The position numbers were made by a program, and so were the translations under genes. Positions 1 to 8,159 of a stretch of DNA of 11,155 nt are shown here, piece after piece. Origin of the DNA: Parachlamydiaceae bacterium (GTDB lineage: Bacteria; Chlamydiota; Chlamydiia; Chlamydiales; Parachlamydiaceae); NCBI GenBank assembly GCA_013414685.1, contig CP058704.1, positions 2,410,830-2,421,984 of the forward strand, read 5' to 3'. The notes beneath the pieces were generated by a model. The model was given only the letters and a program-made list of their open reading frames with translations. It ran no database searches and was not told the DNA's origin. Positions within the stretch are counted from its first letter, which is position 1, and every line of letters starts with the position of its first letter.

Positions 1-80
1 CCCTTCCATCACTGCAACGCAGGAGTTGGTGGTTCCTAAATCTATCCCTATGATTTTTGATTTTTTGGATTCTGATTCAT
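1..80 (-). CDS. dnaK: DnaK (Hsp70) chaperone, N-terminal fragment
   Basis: Only the first about 27 codons are present; the gene continues off the left edge. The translation contains [15 protein letters not shown], the phosphate-1 loop of the Hsp70 actin-like ATPase domain, so identity is firm. DnaK is the ATP-driven cytosolic chaperone that works with DnaJ and GrpE. The start is ATG at 80-78, chosen because AAGGAG (complement of 89-94) lies 8 nt upstream. Read literally, the frame from this ATG meets a stop after 10 codons. Adding one base in the T6 run 61-66 (A6 on the coding strand) joins it to the DnaK frame. It is the third gene of the hrcA-grpE-dnaK operon, 22 bp after the grpE stop, and is expected to be under the CIRCE/HrcA control seen upstream. 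Confidence 0.95.
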
Positions 81-102
81 AGTTTAGACTCCTTAAATTT
101 TT

Positions 103-713
103 TTATTCATTGTTTTCAGTTTCTTTTTCTTCATCTTCTTTGGAAGCTCTAGAGGGGTATTTGGAGACTTTCACTCTCGCTGCCCGGATTGTTTTACTTC
201 CCATTTTATACCCTCTAAGGCTTTCTTCGATGACTGTCCCGTCTGGATAATCTTTCGTTTCTACGACTTCTACCGCTTCATGATTGTGTGGATCAAAATG
301 CGTGCCCACTGACTTGAAAGGGTGAACATCATTAGAGGCAAGGACCTCTTTGAATTGATTTAAGATCATTTTAAATCCAATCGCCCAGTTTTTTACTTCA
401 TCGGACGCATTGTTTGTGTGGGCAAGTGCATTTTCCATATGGTCTATCGGATTAAGAAAATCGATCAAGATGCTCTGTATCGACAACTGCGTCATTTCAT
501 GACGTTCTTTATGCAGGCGCTTTCTTAAATTCTCTGCCTCTGCGATAGAGCGCAAATACTTATCCTTGAATTCTGCTGCATCTTTTTCAATTGCTCGTAT
601 TCAAGATCAGAAATCGTGAGCGGTTTCGGCTCTCGTGTAGGAGGCTGTTCGTTCGATTTTTGCTCCGCTGCAGGCGGAACTTGATCGTTATCTGGTGTGC
701 CCTGATTGGCCAT
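103..713 (-). CDS. grpE: GrpE, nucleotide-exchange factor for DnaK
   Basis: GrpE is a homodimer that releases ADP from DnaK and acts as a thermosensor of the Hsp70 cycle. About 203 aa after repair. Residues 1-35 are hydrophilic and Pro/Glu-rich (disordered lead-in). Then comes the long-helix region with KYLRSIAEAENLRKRL, matching the family pattern KYLR..AEFENYRKR. The C-terminal beta domain carries GTVIEESLRGYKMGSKTIRA and ARVKVSK, the family signature. The start ATG at 713-711 has AGGAG (complement of 723-727) 9 nt upstream. One frame break lies in the T5 run 583-587; adding one base restores EQLKKDAAEFKDKYLR through the break. The gene follows hrcA by 21 bp and precedes dnaK, so it is cotranscribed. 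Identity is not in doubt; exact length depends on the repair. Confidence 0.95.
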
Positions 714-734
714 GAGGTTTTACTCCTGATTTTT

Positions 735-1915
735 CTATTTATGTTCAATTAGTATGGTTCGAGAATGTCCTAAGTGTCGCTGACTCTCAAATTGAATATT
801 TGGAACTTCCGGCTGGGCTTGAGGCTGTCGATAAGTAATTTTAAATTTATAAATACTTCGAGTAAGAGCCTCGCTGATGCTTTCCGAAAAATTTCTTAGC
901 AGGCTAAAAAGCTGTCTGTAAGGCAAGCGCACAGGTCCAAGGAGACCCACAGCACCTACACATTGTTTGTTAATGTAATAGGGAATGGCAACGACAGTTG
1001 ATTCGTAAGGTCCTTTCGAAAAAGGGTGTAAGTCGTCACCAATCCAATATCTTAAGCTTTCTTTTTACTGCACTCCTTTAAAAGCAAACGTAAAGCGGAC
1101 ACATTCTCAAAAAGAGATAAACAGTGTGTCAAAACATTCGTATCTTGCAAATCATGATGGGTAAGGAGTCGCGAAAACCCGGTACTGTAGATATCTTCAT
1201 CTGAGAAGTTTGAATAGCTCACAATATAGCGCATCATGATTTCATTATATAGCTGCTGGGCGAGACGTTCTTCTTCCTCTGAGAGGTTTTCAGGTTTTTT
1301 CTTCGCTGATATCTGCAGCCTGCATGCGCTGTAAACGCCACTGAAAATAGGCTTCTATTCTTTTAAGCGAGAAAGAGCTTAATTTTTATCCAAGTGCAAC
1401 ACTTCCGTTTGAATCAGGCCAAAATTAGTGACAAGGACGCATAAAGCACGCGTCGCATCAATTCCAACCAGCTTGATCTCGTTAATATAGTCATGGTCGA
1501 AGCGTGGAGCAGATAAAAAGACAGCGCACTGCGTCAGTTGACTGAGTATTTCGGCGGCTTTTTCAAGGTAAACGGCTAATTCATGTGTTTCCTGGCCTCG
1601 CAGCTCTTTGAATTCTCGTGGTTGGACTTCCGGGCTTTTTCATCCACGTATTCCTGTGCATAGAAACGGAATGCCTTTGGCGTTGGAATCCGCCCCCGAA
1701 GTATGTTGTTGCGCAAGAAATCCTTCTTCCTCTAAGTGAGCAAAGTAGTTGCGAATTGTTGCTGAACTCAAGGCTTCAAAACCAAAATCTTTAAGGGTGT
1801 TGGAACCAATGGGCTTCCCGCTCTTCAAATAGAGTTCTACCAGGCCGATTAAAACCTGGCGCTCTCGGTTCTGCTTTGCTGACTTTTTAATGGTCACAGG
1901 CTTAAAGTCTTTCAA
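735..1915 (-). CDS. hrcA: HrcA, heat-inducible transcription repressor (CIRCE-binding)
   Basis: HrcA represses chaperone operons by binding CIRCE; here its operator lies just upstream, giving autoregulation. The N-terminal winged-helix region (about residues 20-75) has YLKSGKPIGSNTL and SSATIRNYFAHLEEEGFL, followed by the GRIPTPKAFRFYA motif. The C-terminal core ends with VGAVGLLGPVRLPYRQLF. A further tail of about 55 residues ends LGHSRTILIEHK; long HrcA tails are known in Chlamydia. Length is about 395 aa, close to chlamydial HrcA. Start: TTG at 1915-1913 with GGGAG 7 nt upstream, preferred over a GTG at 1978 that lies inside the operator. Frame breaks lie at C5 1693-1697, T5 1636-1640, T5 1383-1387, T6 1295-1300 and T5 1062-1066. 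Adding one base (two at 1693 and 1295) makes one continuous HrcA, so decay is unlikely. Confidence 0.93.
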
Positions 1916-1921
1916 AGTTGT

Positions 1922-1930
1922 TCTCCCTTT
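1922..1930 (-). promoter_or_regulatory. Ribosome binding site that fixes the hrcA start at TTG
   Basis: Coding strand reads AAAGGGAGA, with GGGAG ending 7 nt before TTG at 1915-1913. No ATG lies in frame nearby. The upstream in-frame GTG (1978-1976) has no such site and would encode 21 atypical residues overlapping the CIRCE arm. Confidence 0.7.
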
Positions 1931-1971
1931 AAGACGATAATAGGCTAAAGGGCTATTTTTGGCAAGTAATT

Positions 1972-1998
1972 TTAGCACTCAATATGATTGAGTGCTAA
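1972..1998. promoter_or_regulatory. CIRCE operator (HrcA binding site)
   Basis: Perfect inverted repeat TTAGCACTC - 9 bp - GAGTGCTAA, matching the CIRCE consensus in both arms with the canonical 9-bp spacer. It lies 57 bp upstream of the hrcA TTG start and overlaps the predicted promoter. HrcA binding would therefore block transcription of hrcA-grpE-dnaK at normal temperature. No second CIRCE was seen elsewhere in the window. Confidence 0.98.
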
Positions 1999-2010
1999 AA
2001 AGGAGGGCAA
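1982..2010 (-). promoter_or_regulatory. Candidate housekeeping promoter of hrcA-grpE-dnaK
   Basis: On the minus strand TTGCCC (complement of 2005-2010) is followed after 17 bp by TCATAT (1987-1982). The -35 is a fair match to TTGACA and the -10 is weak. The -10 falls inside the CIRCE spacer, the arrangement expected for HrcA repression. The -35 begins 2 bp after the stop codon of the upstream gene. Confidence 0.5.
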
Positions 2011-2012
2011 GA

Positions 2013-2645
2013 TTAAGAGTCTAAAAATTCCAAGGCTTTTTGGAGGAAAATTTTTTGTTTTTTGGGGTTGGCGTTTGACTTCCTTCAGAATGAGAGACTT
2101 TTTCTTGGTGGCTGGTGGAATCCTCTTGATCTTCTGGAGAGGCAAGGCCTAGAGACCTAAGTTTGATTATGATATCACTTGAAGAAATTTTTTGATAGGA
2201 TTTACTTGTCCATCCTGACCTGTAGGAGAAGGAGGGATGAATTGATTTTCTTTGGGTTTTATAGGGAGACAAGTCCAAAGTCTGCCAAGGTAGTAATTGT
2301 TACACGAGACGATAAACTTTGAGATTTATATTCAGGCTCTTTCTGTCCAATTCCCAATTCTTCTTGCTCATTTGAAATTTCGATGTTTGTATCTTTTTCT
2401 GGTCTTGTGTATCTGGGGCAGTCATTTGTTTATAAATAATAATTCCAAGCATTGGTGATAAAATGCGTACACTCCACCTAATAAGCGAAGAGTCAATCAT
2501 TGTAGCTGCAAAACTTAGTGCAACAAAACCTGTAATTGGAAAAGAAGGTAAAGTTATATATTTTTGAATTAGATAAGCTTTTTAATATGTATTGATAATT
2601 TATATTGGATGTATTTAAAATTGAATGTAATGCGTTTATGTGCAT
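2013..2645 (-). CDS. Gene G: small hypothetical protein with a predicted membrane region
   Basis: Not recognised as any family. About 212 aa after repair. The start ATG 2645-2643 is supported by AGGAG 4 nt upstream. Residues about 24-70 form two hydrophobic stretches (ITLPSFPITGFVALSFAA, then ILSPMLGIIIY), which could be a membrane hairpin. The rest is hydrophilic: acidic (ISNEQEELGIGQKEP), then Pro-rich (ENQFIPPSPTGQDGQ), ending KIFLQKALEFLDS. It lacks the NGxK module of the array next door and has no long coiled coil. Frame breaks lie at T5 2579-2583 (needs two bases), T5 2394-2398, G3 2264-2266, T6 2188-2193 and T6 2058-2063; adding bases gives one uninterrupted protein. It is flanked by the terminator of gene A and the hrcA promoter, so it is probably its own unit. 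A reading as decayed DNA is possible but less likely given the consistent repair. Confidence 0.5.
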
Positions 2646-2683
2646 AATTCTCCTGATTAAATAAAATTTATGATGTTAATGAA

Positions 2684-2726
2684 TAATAAAAGAGAGGACC
2701 GGTCCTAATTTTTAATAGAACCAGTC
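2684..2726 (-). terminator. Rho-independent terminator after gene A
   Basis: The minus-strand RNA forms an 11-bp stem: GACUGGUUCUA (complement of 2716-2726) pairs with UAGGACCGGUC (complement of 2697-2707), with two G-U wobbles and an 8-nt loop. It is followed by CUCUCUUUUAUU. It lies 36 bp past the gene A stop and before the gene G start, separating the array from gene G. The right arm also contains the 12-bp palindrome AGGACCGGTCCT (2695-2706). Confidence 0.65.
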
Positions 2727-2761
2727 TTGAAATTTAAATGAAAATTATTGAATTATTGATT

Positions 2762-4275
2762 CTAAGTGTTTAATGCTTGTTCGTATTTATCTTTGTCTAT
2801 GCCGATCAAAGATATTAAAGATTGTGCGTCCTTAATTGTAATTTCTTTTCCATCAAAAGCTTTTATGTAATTCTCAAGTTTTTTAATAATACCACGAAGA
2901 ATTTTTTGCTATTTCCTTCAGACTCTTCTAATGATTGTTCAAGTTGAGAAATTCTTTCTAAAGCAGCTTCTAAAGTCTCATTTTTGACAGGGACTTGAGG
3001 GAGAGCTTTGGAAGTTGCCTGCTTTGTATCTAGTTCAGCTAATTTTTGTTTCATTTGTTCTAATTCAGCTGAGATTTCTTGTGATTTTTCCTCTTTTGCT
3101 GTTAAAGCAGCTTCTTTTTCTTGTAATTTTTGCTTGAGAGTGTTGATTTCGGTTTCTAATCCAGCCGTCTTTTTTGTTGTTGTTGAGCGTTGACTTGTTC
3201 AATAGTTGCTTTTTTAGAATCTCAATTTGGCTCTTTAACTCTTCTTTTTCTGTCGTGACGCTCTTTAACCTCTCCTCACTTTTAACTTCTAATTCTTTCA
3301 GTGTTTGAGCTAATTTGTCATGTTCGATTTGTGAGGCAGTTAGCTCTTCGGATGCTTTTGCTTTAAGGCTGTTGATTTCATCTTTTAATTTTTTATTCTG
3401 TTCTTGCTGTTCTTCCAGAGCTTTTTATTCTCTTCATAATCTTTCAACTGCTGAGCCAGCTCAGTATTTTTTTGCTCTAAATCAAGCTGCTTTTGCTTAC
3501 TTTCCTCAAGACTCTTTTCCTGTTGTTCTTGTTGGAATTTGAGGTTTGCAAGCTCCTCTTCCTGTTGTTTTTTTGCTTCTTCTAATTTCTTCTTTTCTTC
3601 TACTGAGAGCTTGTTATTTTCCAGATCTTTTTTAGCTGTTCAATTTGCTCATTTGCAGCTTCGGCTTTTGCAGCAGTTTCCGCGCGCTCCCTCTCTTTTT
3701 GCTCTAAAATGCTTTTAGTTGCTTCTAGTGCTTGTTCGTTATTAGCAAGTTGATTTTGTGTTTCTGCGAGCTTCTCTTCGTTTTCTTTTGCTTTTTCGCG
3801 TCCTCTTCATTTCCTTTTTCTAATTGTTGGTTTAAGGCTTCGGCTTCTTTCTGAAGATTTTCAACCGTTAATTTTTCCACACGCGGATTGAGAACAATCT
3901 GATCTTTTACAGCTCTTTTTCATTTTCAAAGGCTTTATTGGCATTTTGGAGAAACCATATTTTATCAGTCATTTTGCTAATTAGATTAAGAAGCTCAGAG
4001 GAAATGTCAATTTTAGAGGCAATAATGGCAGTCCCTAAAGCCGCAAGGACTGTTGCTGCTAGGACAGCTGCAAGGATATATTTTGCAAAAATTGCCGCGA
4101 CCACAGCTGCAGTCGCTGCAACAATAGTCACTGCACCCAAAACAACGATTGTCGCAATTTTTCGGCCATTAATAGTTGAAACTTTTTCTTTATCATTTTT
4201 TGGAGCATGGTTATGAAGATGAAAGTCTAGTTTTAAGGATTCTTTGGCGTTATGTAAGATGACTTCTTTAGTCAT
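2762..4275 (-). CDS. Gene A: Inc-like bilobed-hairpin protein with long coiled coil
   Basis: About 506 aa after repair. ATG 4275-4273 has GGAG 8 nt upstream. Residues 1-34 are hydrophilic and His/Lys-rich with no Sec signal. The shared module spans 36-92 (INGRK, then two hydrophobic helices meeting near IFAKYI, ending SKIDIS). From about 95 to 455 the protein is almost pure coiled coil (Gln/Glu/Lys heptads such as LEQKERERAETAAKAEAANE). The last about 45 residues look folded: AFDGKEITIKDAQSLISLIG, then IDKDKYEQALNT. Seven breaks lie at T5 3916-3920, T5 3792-3796, T6 3628-3633, T5 3422-3426, T6 3210-3215, T6 3170-3175 and T6 2902-2907, each cured by one added base. The layout resembles chlamydial Inc proteins; a membrane-anchored scaffold at the inclusion or cell surface is inferred, not shown. 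Generic coiled-coil matches (myosin, SMC) would be compositional. Confidence 0.75.
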
Positions 4276-4319
4276 TTTGTGATCTCCATGTAAAATGAAA
4301 GTTAGTTTCTTCAGCTCTT

Positions 4320-4347
4320 TTCATACCTGTTATGAACATTTTTTCAA
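4320..4347 (-). promoter_or_regulatory. Candidate promoter of gene A
   Basis: On the minus strand TTGAAA (complement of 4342-4347), 16 bp, TATGAA (complement of 4320-4325), about 45 bp upstream of the gene A start. The -35 matches consensus 5 of 6 and the -10 matches 4 of 6. In AT-rich DNA this is only suggestive. Confidence 0.3.
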
Positions 4348-4424
4348 GGATAATAACCCTTTTCCATCAATTTTTTCATTGATAATTTATTTGGAAAATT
4401 TGCATTTAATAGATCAAATTTCCC

Positions 4425-6048
4425 TTAATTATTTGCTAATATGGATTGTAAAGTTAATTTGAAACCTTCTAGAGTTGCTTGGAGGTTATGAATTTTTCTT
4501 CGGGTGTTTCATCCTCATCTTCATCAAATGAAAATTTCTCTTCATTATTTTCAATAAAAGACTGCAAATATTCTTTGAGCGACCTTAGTTCATTTTTAAT
4601 TGCTTCTTTATCTTTACTTGCTTTTTTATTATGTCCTTTTGCTGTGCAATTTGTTTTGGAGTGCGTCCACGTTTAAATCAACTATTTCGGCTTGAAGTTC
4701 TTCTATTTTTTTCTAAGCTCTGAAATTTCTTTTGCCTGTTCTTTGATTCGATCTGCCTTGGTTCTTATTTCCCGGTTATTTTCTCCGATAGTTGCTTTTG
4801 CTTCCGAGAGTTCTTGTCTAAGATGTTCTAATTCTTCCGTTTGATTTGTTTTTTATTGGCAAATGTTTTTTTGTTATCCTGAATGGAAAGGATTTCTTCT
4901 TCTCCTAAGGACTCGTTGAGCGATTTTCTTGACTCTAAAGCAGCTAAATTTTCAGAAGAAGGGAGAGATTGCATACGTCTTGAAAGTCTTTTGCCTTTCA
5001 CAGTCACCGCTTCCAATTGATGCTTAAGCTCATCGATATTTTCTTTTAACTGTTTTTTCTTCCTCATTGATGTGTTGCGAACTTTTAGCTTCTTCTTCCT
5101 TTTCCCTTAATCTTTGTTCAATAGAGTTCTTCTCTGACGTGTTCCTTTCAAGCGCCTCTTTCAAAGATTTTATTTCCTGGGTTTGAACTTGCATCGATTT
5201 CAAATTTTCTTGTAATTCAGAGATGATTTGCAATCCTTGATCTTTTGAGGCTTGCAGTTCTTCGATTTGCTTGAGCGCATGCTCATATTCAAGTTGCTGT
5301 TCTTGACTTCTGTTTTGTGGAACTTCCTCAGCTTTTTTCTTTAAGGCCTCAATTTCTTCCTGCTTTTTATTATGCTCTTCTTTATGTCGAAGAATTTCTT
5401 CATTGAGCTGAATAATCGACTTTTGGAGTTCTTTTGCCTGATCTCGTTCAGCAATGAGCTCATCTAAAACAAGCGTGAGTTCCTCAAGCTGTTGTTGCGT
5501 GACTTCGTGATCCACCACCGAGGCGTCGTCCTCTGCAGATATCTCGGCAGGGATTTTGGATTTAATTTCTTCAATAATTTTTTGCTGCTCTAGAATTTTT
5601 TGATCTAGTGACTCTATAAGTTCTTTGTCTCTTAAAGTTTGGGCGTAGAGCTCAGAAGAAGGATCTTTTGTGTCATTTTGTAAAATCTTTTCATTTTCAG
5701 CATTCAAAGGATTTTGTTCTTGAAGCGGCTCAGATTTTTCTCTGGATTCTTCTCAAGCTTTTGAGGGATTTTTTGAATTCCGATGACTTGAGGGGAGATT
5801 TTGATTCGGCTTGCTAGAATTGCGGATAACAGAAGGACAAGAGCCGCAGCTCCACAAGAAATTGCCGTGATATAGATAGCGAATAAACCAGCAACGACAG
5901 CTGCTGTAGCAGCTAATGCGGAAGAAACGCCTAAAATAACTACCAATGAAATTTTGCGTCCATTCCATTGGCTTTCATGGTTTAAATCATTAAATTTACT
6001 ATGATTGTTTATATTCTGTTTAGGATTTAAAACTATATGAGAAGTCAT
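4425..6048 (-). CDS. Gene B: Inc-like bilobed-hairpin protein with long coiled coil
   Basis: About 543 aa after repair. The N-terminal 27 residues are Asn/His-rich. The shared module is at 29-85: WNGRK at 28-32, AATAAVVAGLFAIYI across the turn, ending SRIKIS. After a Pro/Glu linker comes a long coiled coil (for example QQQLEELTLVLDELIAERDQ), interrupted by an acidic patch (AEISAEDDASVVDHE) and ending NLQATLEGFKLTLQSILANN. Start ATG 6048-6046 is chosen because it opens the module frame; its ribosome site is weak (GAG only). Seven breaks lie at T5 5735-5739, T6 5053-5058 (two bases), T6 4849-4854, T7 4706-4712, T4 4654-4657, T6 4622-4627 and T5 4493-4497; all are restored by added bases. It lies 75 bp after gene C, beyond a hairpin. 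Role inferred as for gene A: membrane-anchored coiled-coil scaffold or effector. Confidence 0.75.
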
Positions 6049-6090
6049 GTTTATCTCGGGTATGTCAAAGAGTCATTAATTAGAAGTGAT

Positions 6091-6116
6091 AGGCGATGAT
6101 ATAAAAATCATCGCCT
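6091..6116. terminator. Hairpin after gene C (terminator-like)
   Basis: Perfect 10-bp inverted repeat AGGCGATGAT / ATCATCGCCT with a 6-nt loop (6101-6106), starting 7 bp beyond the gene C stop. It is GC-richer than its surroundings. The downstream tract on the minus strand is only moderately T-rich, so it may stabilise the mRNA 3' end rather than act as a strong intrinsic terminator. Confidence 0.55.
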
Positions 6117-6123
6117 TATCAAT

Positions 6124-7964
6124 TTAGGCATTAAACCAAATTGTGGTACAGGTTTTGTTTAAGGCGTTTATTTGATCTTGAATGGAAAGCTCAATTTTTT
6201 TCTTAAAGATTCCATTGACTCAACTTTTTGTTTTTTGATTTTGATGTTTTAAACTCATTTATTATGAGTTTTGATAAATGGTCAAGCAGATGACTGAGTT
6301 GGGTAAATTGTTTCGCGTCATCTTCAATAGTTTTAATTTGTTGCATCAAATCGTCAATTTTTTAAGTAAATTTTGGGCAATCGCACTTTTTGCAAATTTG
6401 CTTCAAAGTTTTCATTAATGCACTTTAGCATCGCTTCTAAAATTTTTTTCCATTAATAAAGAGAACCCCGCCAGATTTTTTATCTAAAATTATTTGTTCT
6501 TCTTTTTTGTAATAGCAATACTTGTATTATCTTTAATGTTTTCCTCCTGAATTGAGCTTTGATCTACATTCAGGATTTCTGCATTATCTCTAAAACTTTC
6601 TTCCTCAATATTGCTTTGATCTACATTAAAGTTATCCTCTTCAATTTCATAAAGCTCAATCTCAGGAATATTTTTTGTTTATAAAACTTGTTAAGCTCTC
6701 CTATAAGCCAATTACTGTATTTCTTGAGCTCAATTTCATTATTCATCCAAATCTTATCTTGTTTATCATTCTCTTTTTTATTTTCTTCTTGTTGCCTTAT
6801 AAGTTTTTCTTGTAGATGGAGGATTTCCTGTTTTTTAAGTTCAATTTGTTGATCTTTTCTTGTAACTTCTCCTGAAGATGATTTTGAAAACGTAATTCTT
6901 TGGCTTGCAATTCTGACGTATGTAATTCAACTTGAGCTTGAAGTTCCCTGATTTGCTCATTCAAAGCATTCATATCAGGAACTGGGTGTTTGTCTCGTGC
7001 AGGTCTTGCTGGAGGATTAGTTTTTTGATTTTTTGCTAGTTCTTCAATTTCTTGTTGTTTTTTGTTAACTCTTCGCTTTGTTCCTCTACTTTTTGTTGAA
7101 GTCGTTGTTTTTCTTGAGATATGCTCTCATATTCTCTCTGAAGTGCTAAAACTTCTTCACGTTTTTCACGTATGGATCCACCCTTGTTTTGTGAAGGATG
7201 CTGAGATTTTCTTGCGCTAGTTTGTCTTAATCTTGATAATTCTTGAGCTTGTTCATTGGCTTTTTTTCTGTTTCTTCCAGTTTTTCTTGAGATCCTCAAC
7301 GTCTTTTGAACTATTTTCGCTATTAGCAGTTTCGCTTTCTTTTAGCTTACTTTGTGCTGAAGAAAGTTCTTGTCGCGTGGTTGAGAGCTCCTGTGTCAAA
7401 ATGGCTAGACTTTGTTCTTGATCTTGTAATTTTTGCTCAAGATCATCGATTATTTCGTCAGATTCATCATCGCTATCTTGATTTTCAACCTCAGCTTTTT
7501 CTCATCAATTTTTCTTGAATAGATTTTTGCTTTTCATTTAATTCCGAAAGTTGTTTTAAATCTTCTTGGAGAGTTTTAATACTTTGGTGAAGATCATGAT
7601 TAAGTGTTTCTAAATCTTGATTTTTCTGGAATAAGTTCTTTACCTGTTGAGTGATGTTTTCAATGAGTTTAAGCAGGGCTTCCGAAAGCGTCATTTTGCT
7701 TGCGACAATAGTAGAAACAGCAAGCGTAATTGCTGCCACTGCACATCCGGCTGCAACAATATAGGAGGCAAAAATGGCAGCTGCAACTGAAGCCGCCGCG
7801 GCTGCGACAGTGCCTGCGCTTAGAAGAACGACTGTAGCGACTTTATAGCCATTCCAGTTGTTTGCAATTTTCGGGCTGTCTTTGTTCGCCTGTCCGGAAG
7901 TTAACGCATAAGCTTGTTGTGCCTGACTGATTACTTCATTTGCATTTGAAACGTTTGTTGCCAT
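6124..7964 (-). CDS. Gene C: longest Inc-like hairpin and coiled-coil protein of the array
   Basis: About 617 aa after repair. Start ATG 7964-7962 is preferred over a TTG 12 bp upstream because GGAG (complement of 7971-7974) sits 6 nt before it. Residues 1-36 end in PKIANN; the module is at 38-94 (NGYK, Ala-rich hairpin with IFASYI, ending ASKMTLS). Then come a coiled coil, an acidic patch (NQDSDDESDEIIDD), more coiled coil with a basic break (TSARKSQHPSQNKGGSIREK) and a Pro linker (TNPPARPARDKHPVPD). A 19-residue tandem repeat precedes a final helical stretch ending CTTIWFNA. Thirteen breaks fall at T4-T7 runs: 7509, 7496, 7281, 7261, 7058, 6855, 6671, 6503, 6443, 6387, 6358, 6231 and 6195; one added base each yields a single frame. 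Function unknown; same family inference as its neighbours. Confidence 0.75.
6556..6660 (-). repeat. Two-copy 19-residue tandem repeat inside gene C
   Basis: The 15-base string gctttgatctacatt occurs at 6556-6570 and again at 6613-6627, exactly 57 bp apart (19 codons). The encoded units are NVDQSNIEEESFRDNAEIL and NVDQSSIQEENIKDNTSIA, 9 identical residues of 19. An in-frame 57-bp period suggests internal duplication followed by divergence. Confidence 0.7.
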
Positions 7965-8001
7965 CTTAATCTCCAAGATAAAATGATAAGGTTAGCTTAA
8001 G

Positions 8002-8029
8002 TTTATATAGAATAAAAAGCTTTTTACAA
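8002..8029 (-). promoter_or_regulatory. Candidate promoter of gene C
   Basis: On the minus strand TTGTAA (complement of 8024-8029), 16 bp, TATAAA (complement of 8002-8007), about 40 bp upstream of the gene C start. The same -35 and spacing recur upstream of gene E, which raises confidence. Confidence 0.5.
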
Positions 8030-8132
8030 GAAATATAATTTAAAATATTAATCTAAAGTAATGATCCTCTAAAACATAAACATAAAGTATAATAATTCTG
8101 AAATTAGGTTTTTGACAGAACGTTTAATCGTT

Positions 8133-8159
8133 CAAATGAAGTTTTTTAATTTTCATTTG
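8133..8159. terminator. Hairpin directly after gene D (terminator-like)
   Basis: 8-bp inverted repeat CAAATGAA / TTCATTTG around an 11-nt loop (8141-8151), starting at the base after the gene D stop codon. A second short hairpin, GAACG-6-CGTTC, follows at 8117-8132. Stems are AT-rich, and only a short T stretch follows, so termination strength is uncertain. Confidence 0.35.

Noticed and set aside
735..1915. hrcA as a pseudogene
   Set aside because: All five interruptions are at homopolymers, and simple repair restores every conserved motif and the normal length; the operator is intact.
1916..1978. Upstream GTG start for hrcA giving 21 extra residues
   Set aside because: The GTG lies inside a CIRCE arm and downstream of no ribosome site; TTG at 1915 has a strong one at proper spacing.
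3008..4216. Several plus-strand open frames opposite gene A, and similar ones near 4479, 7233, 8944, 10584 and 10654
   Set aside because: Biased composition (Ser/Phe/Cys or Ala-rich) expected from the complement of coiled-coil and Ala-rich hairpin codons; none has start signals or family features.
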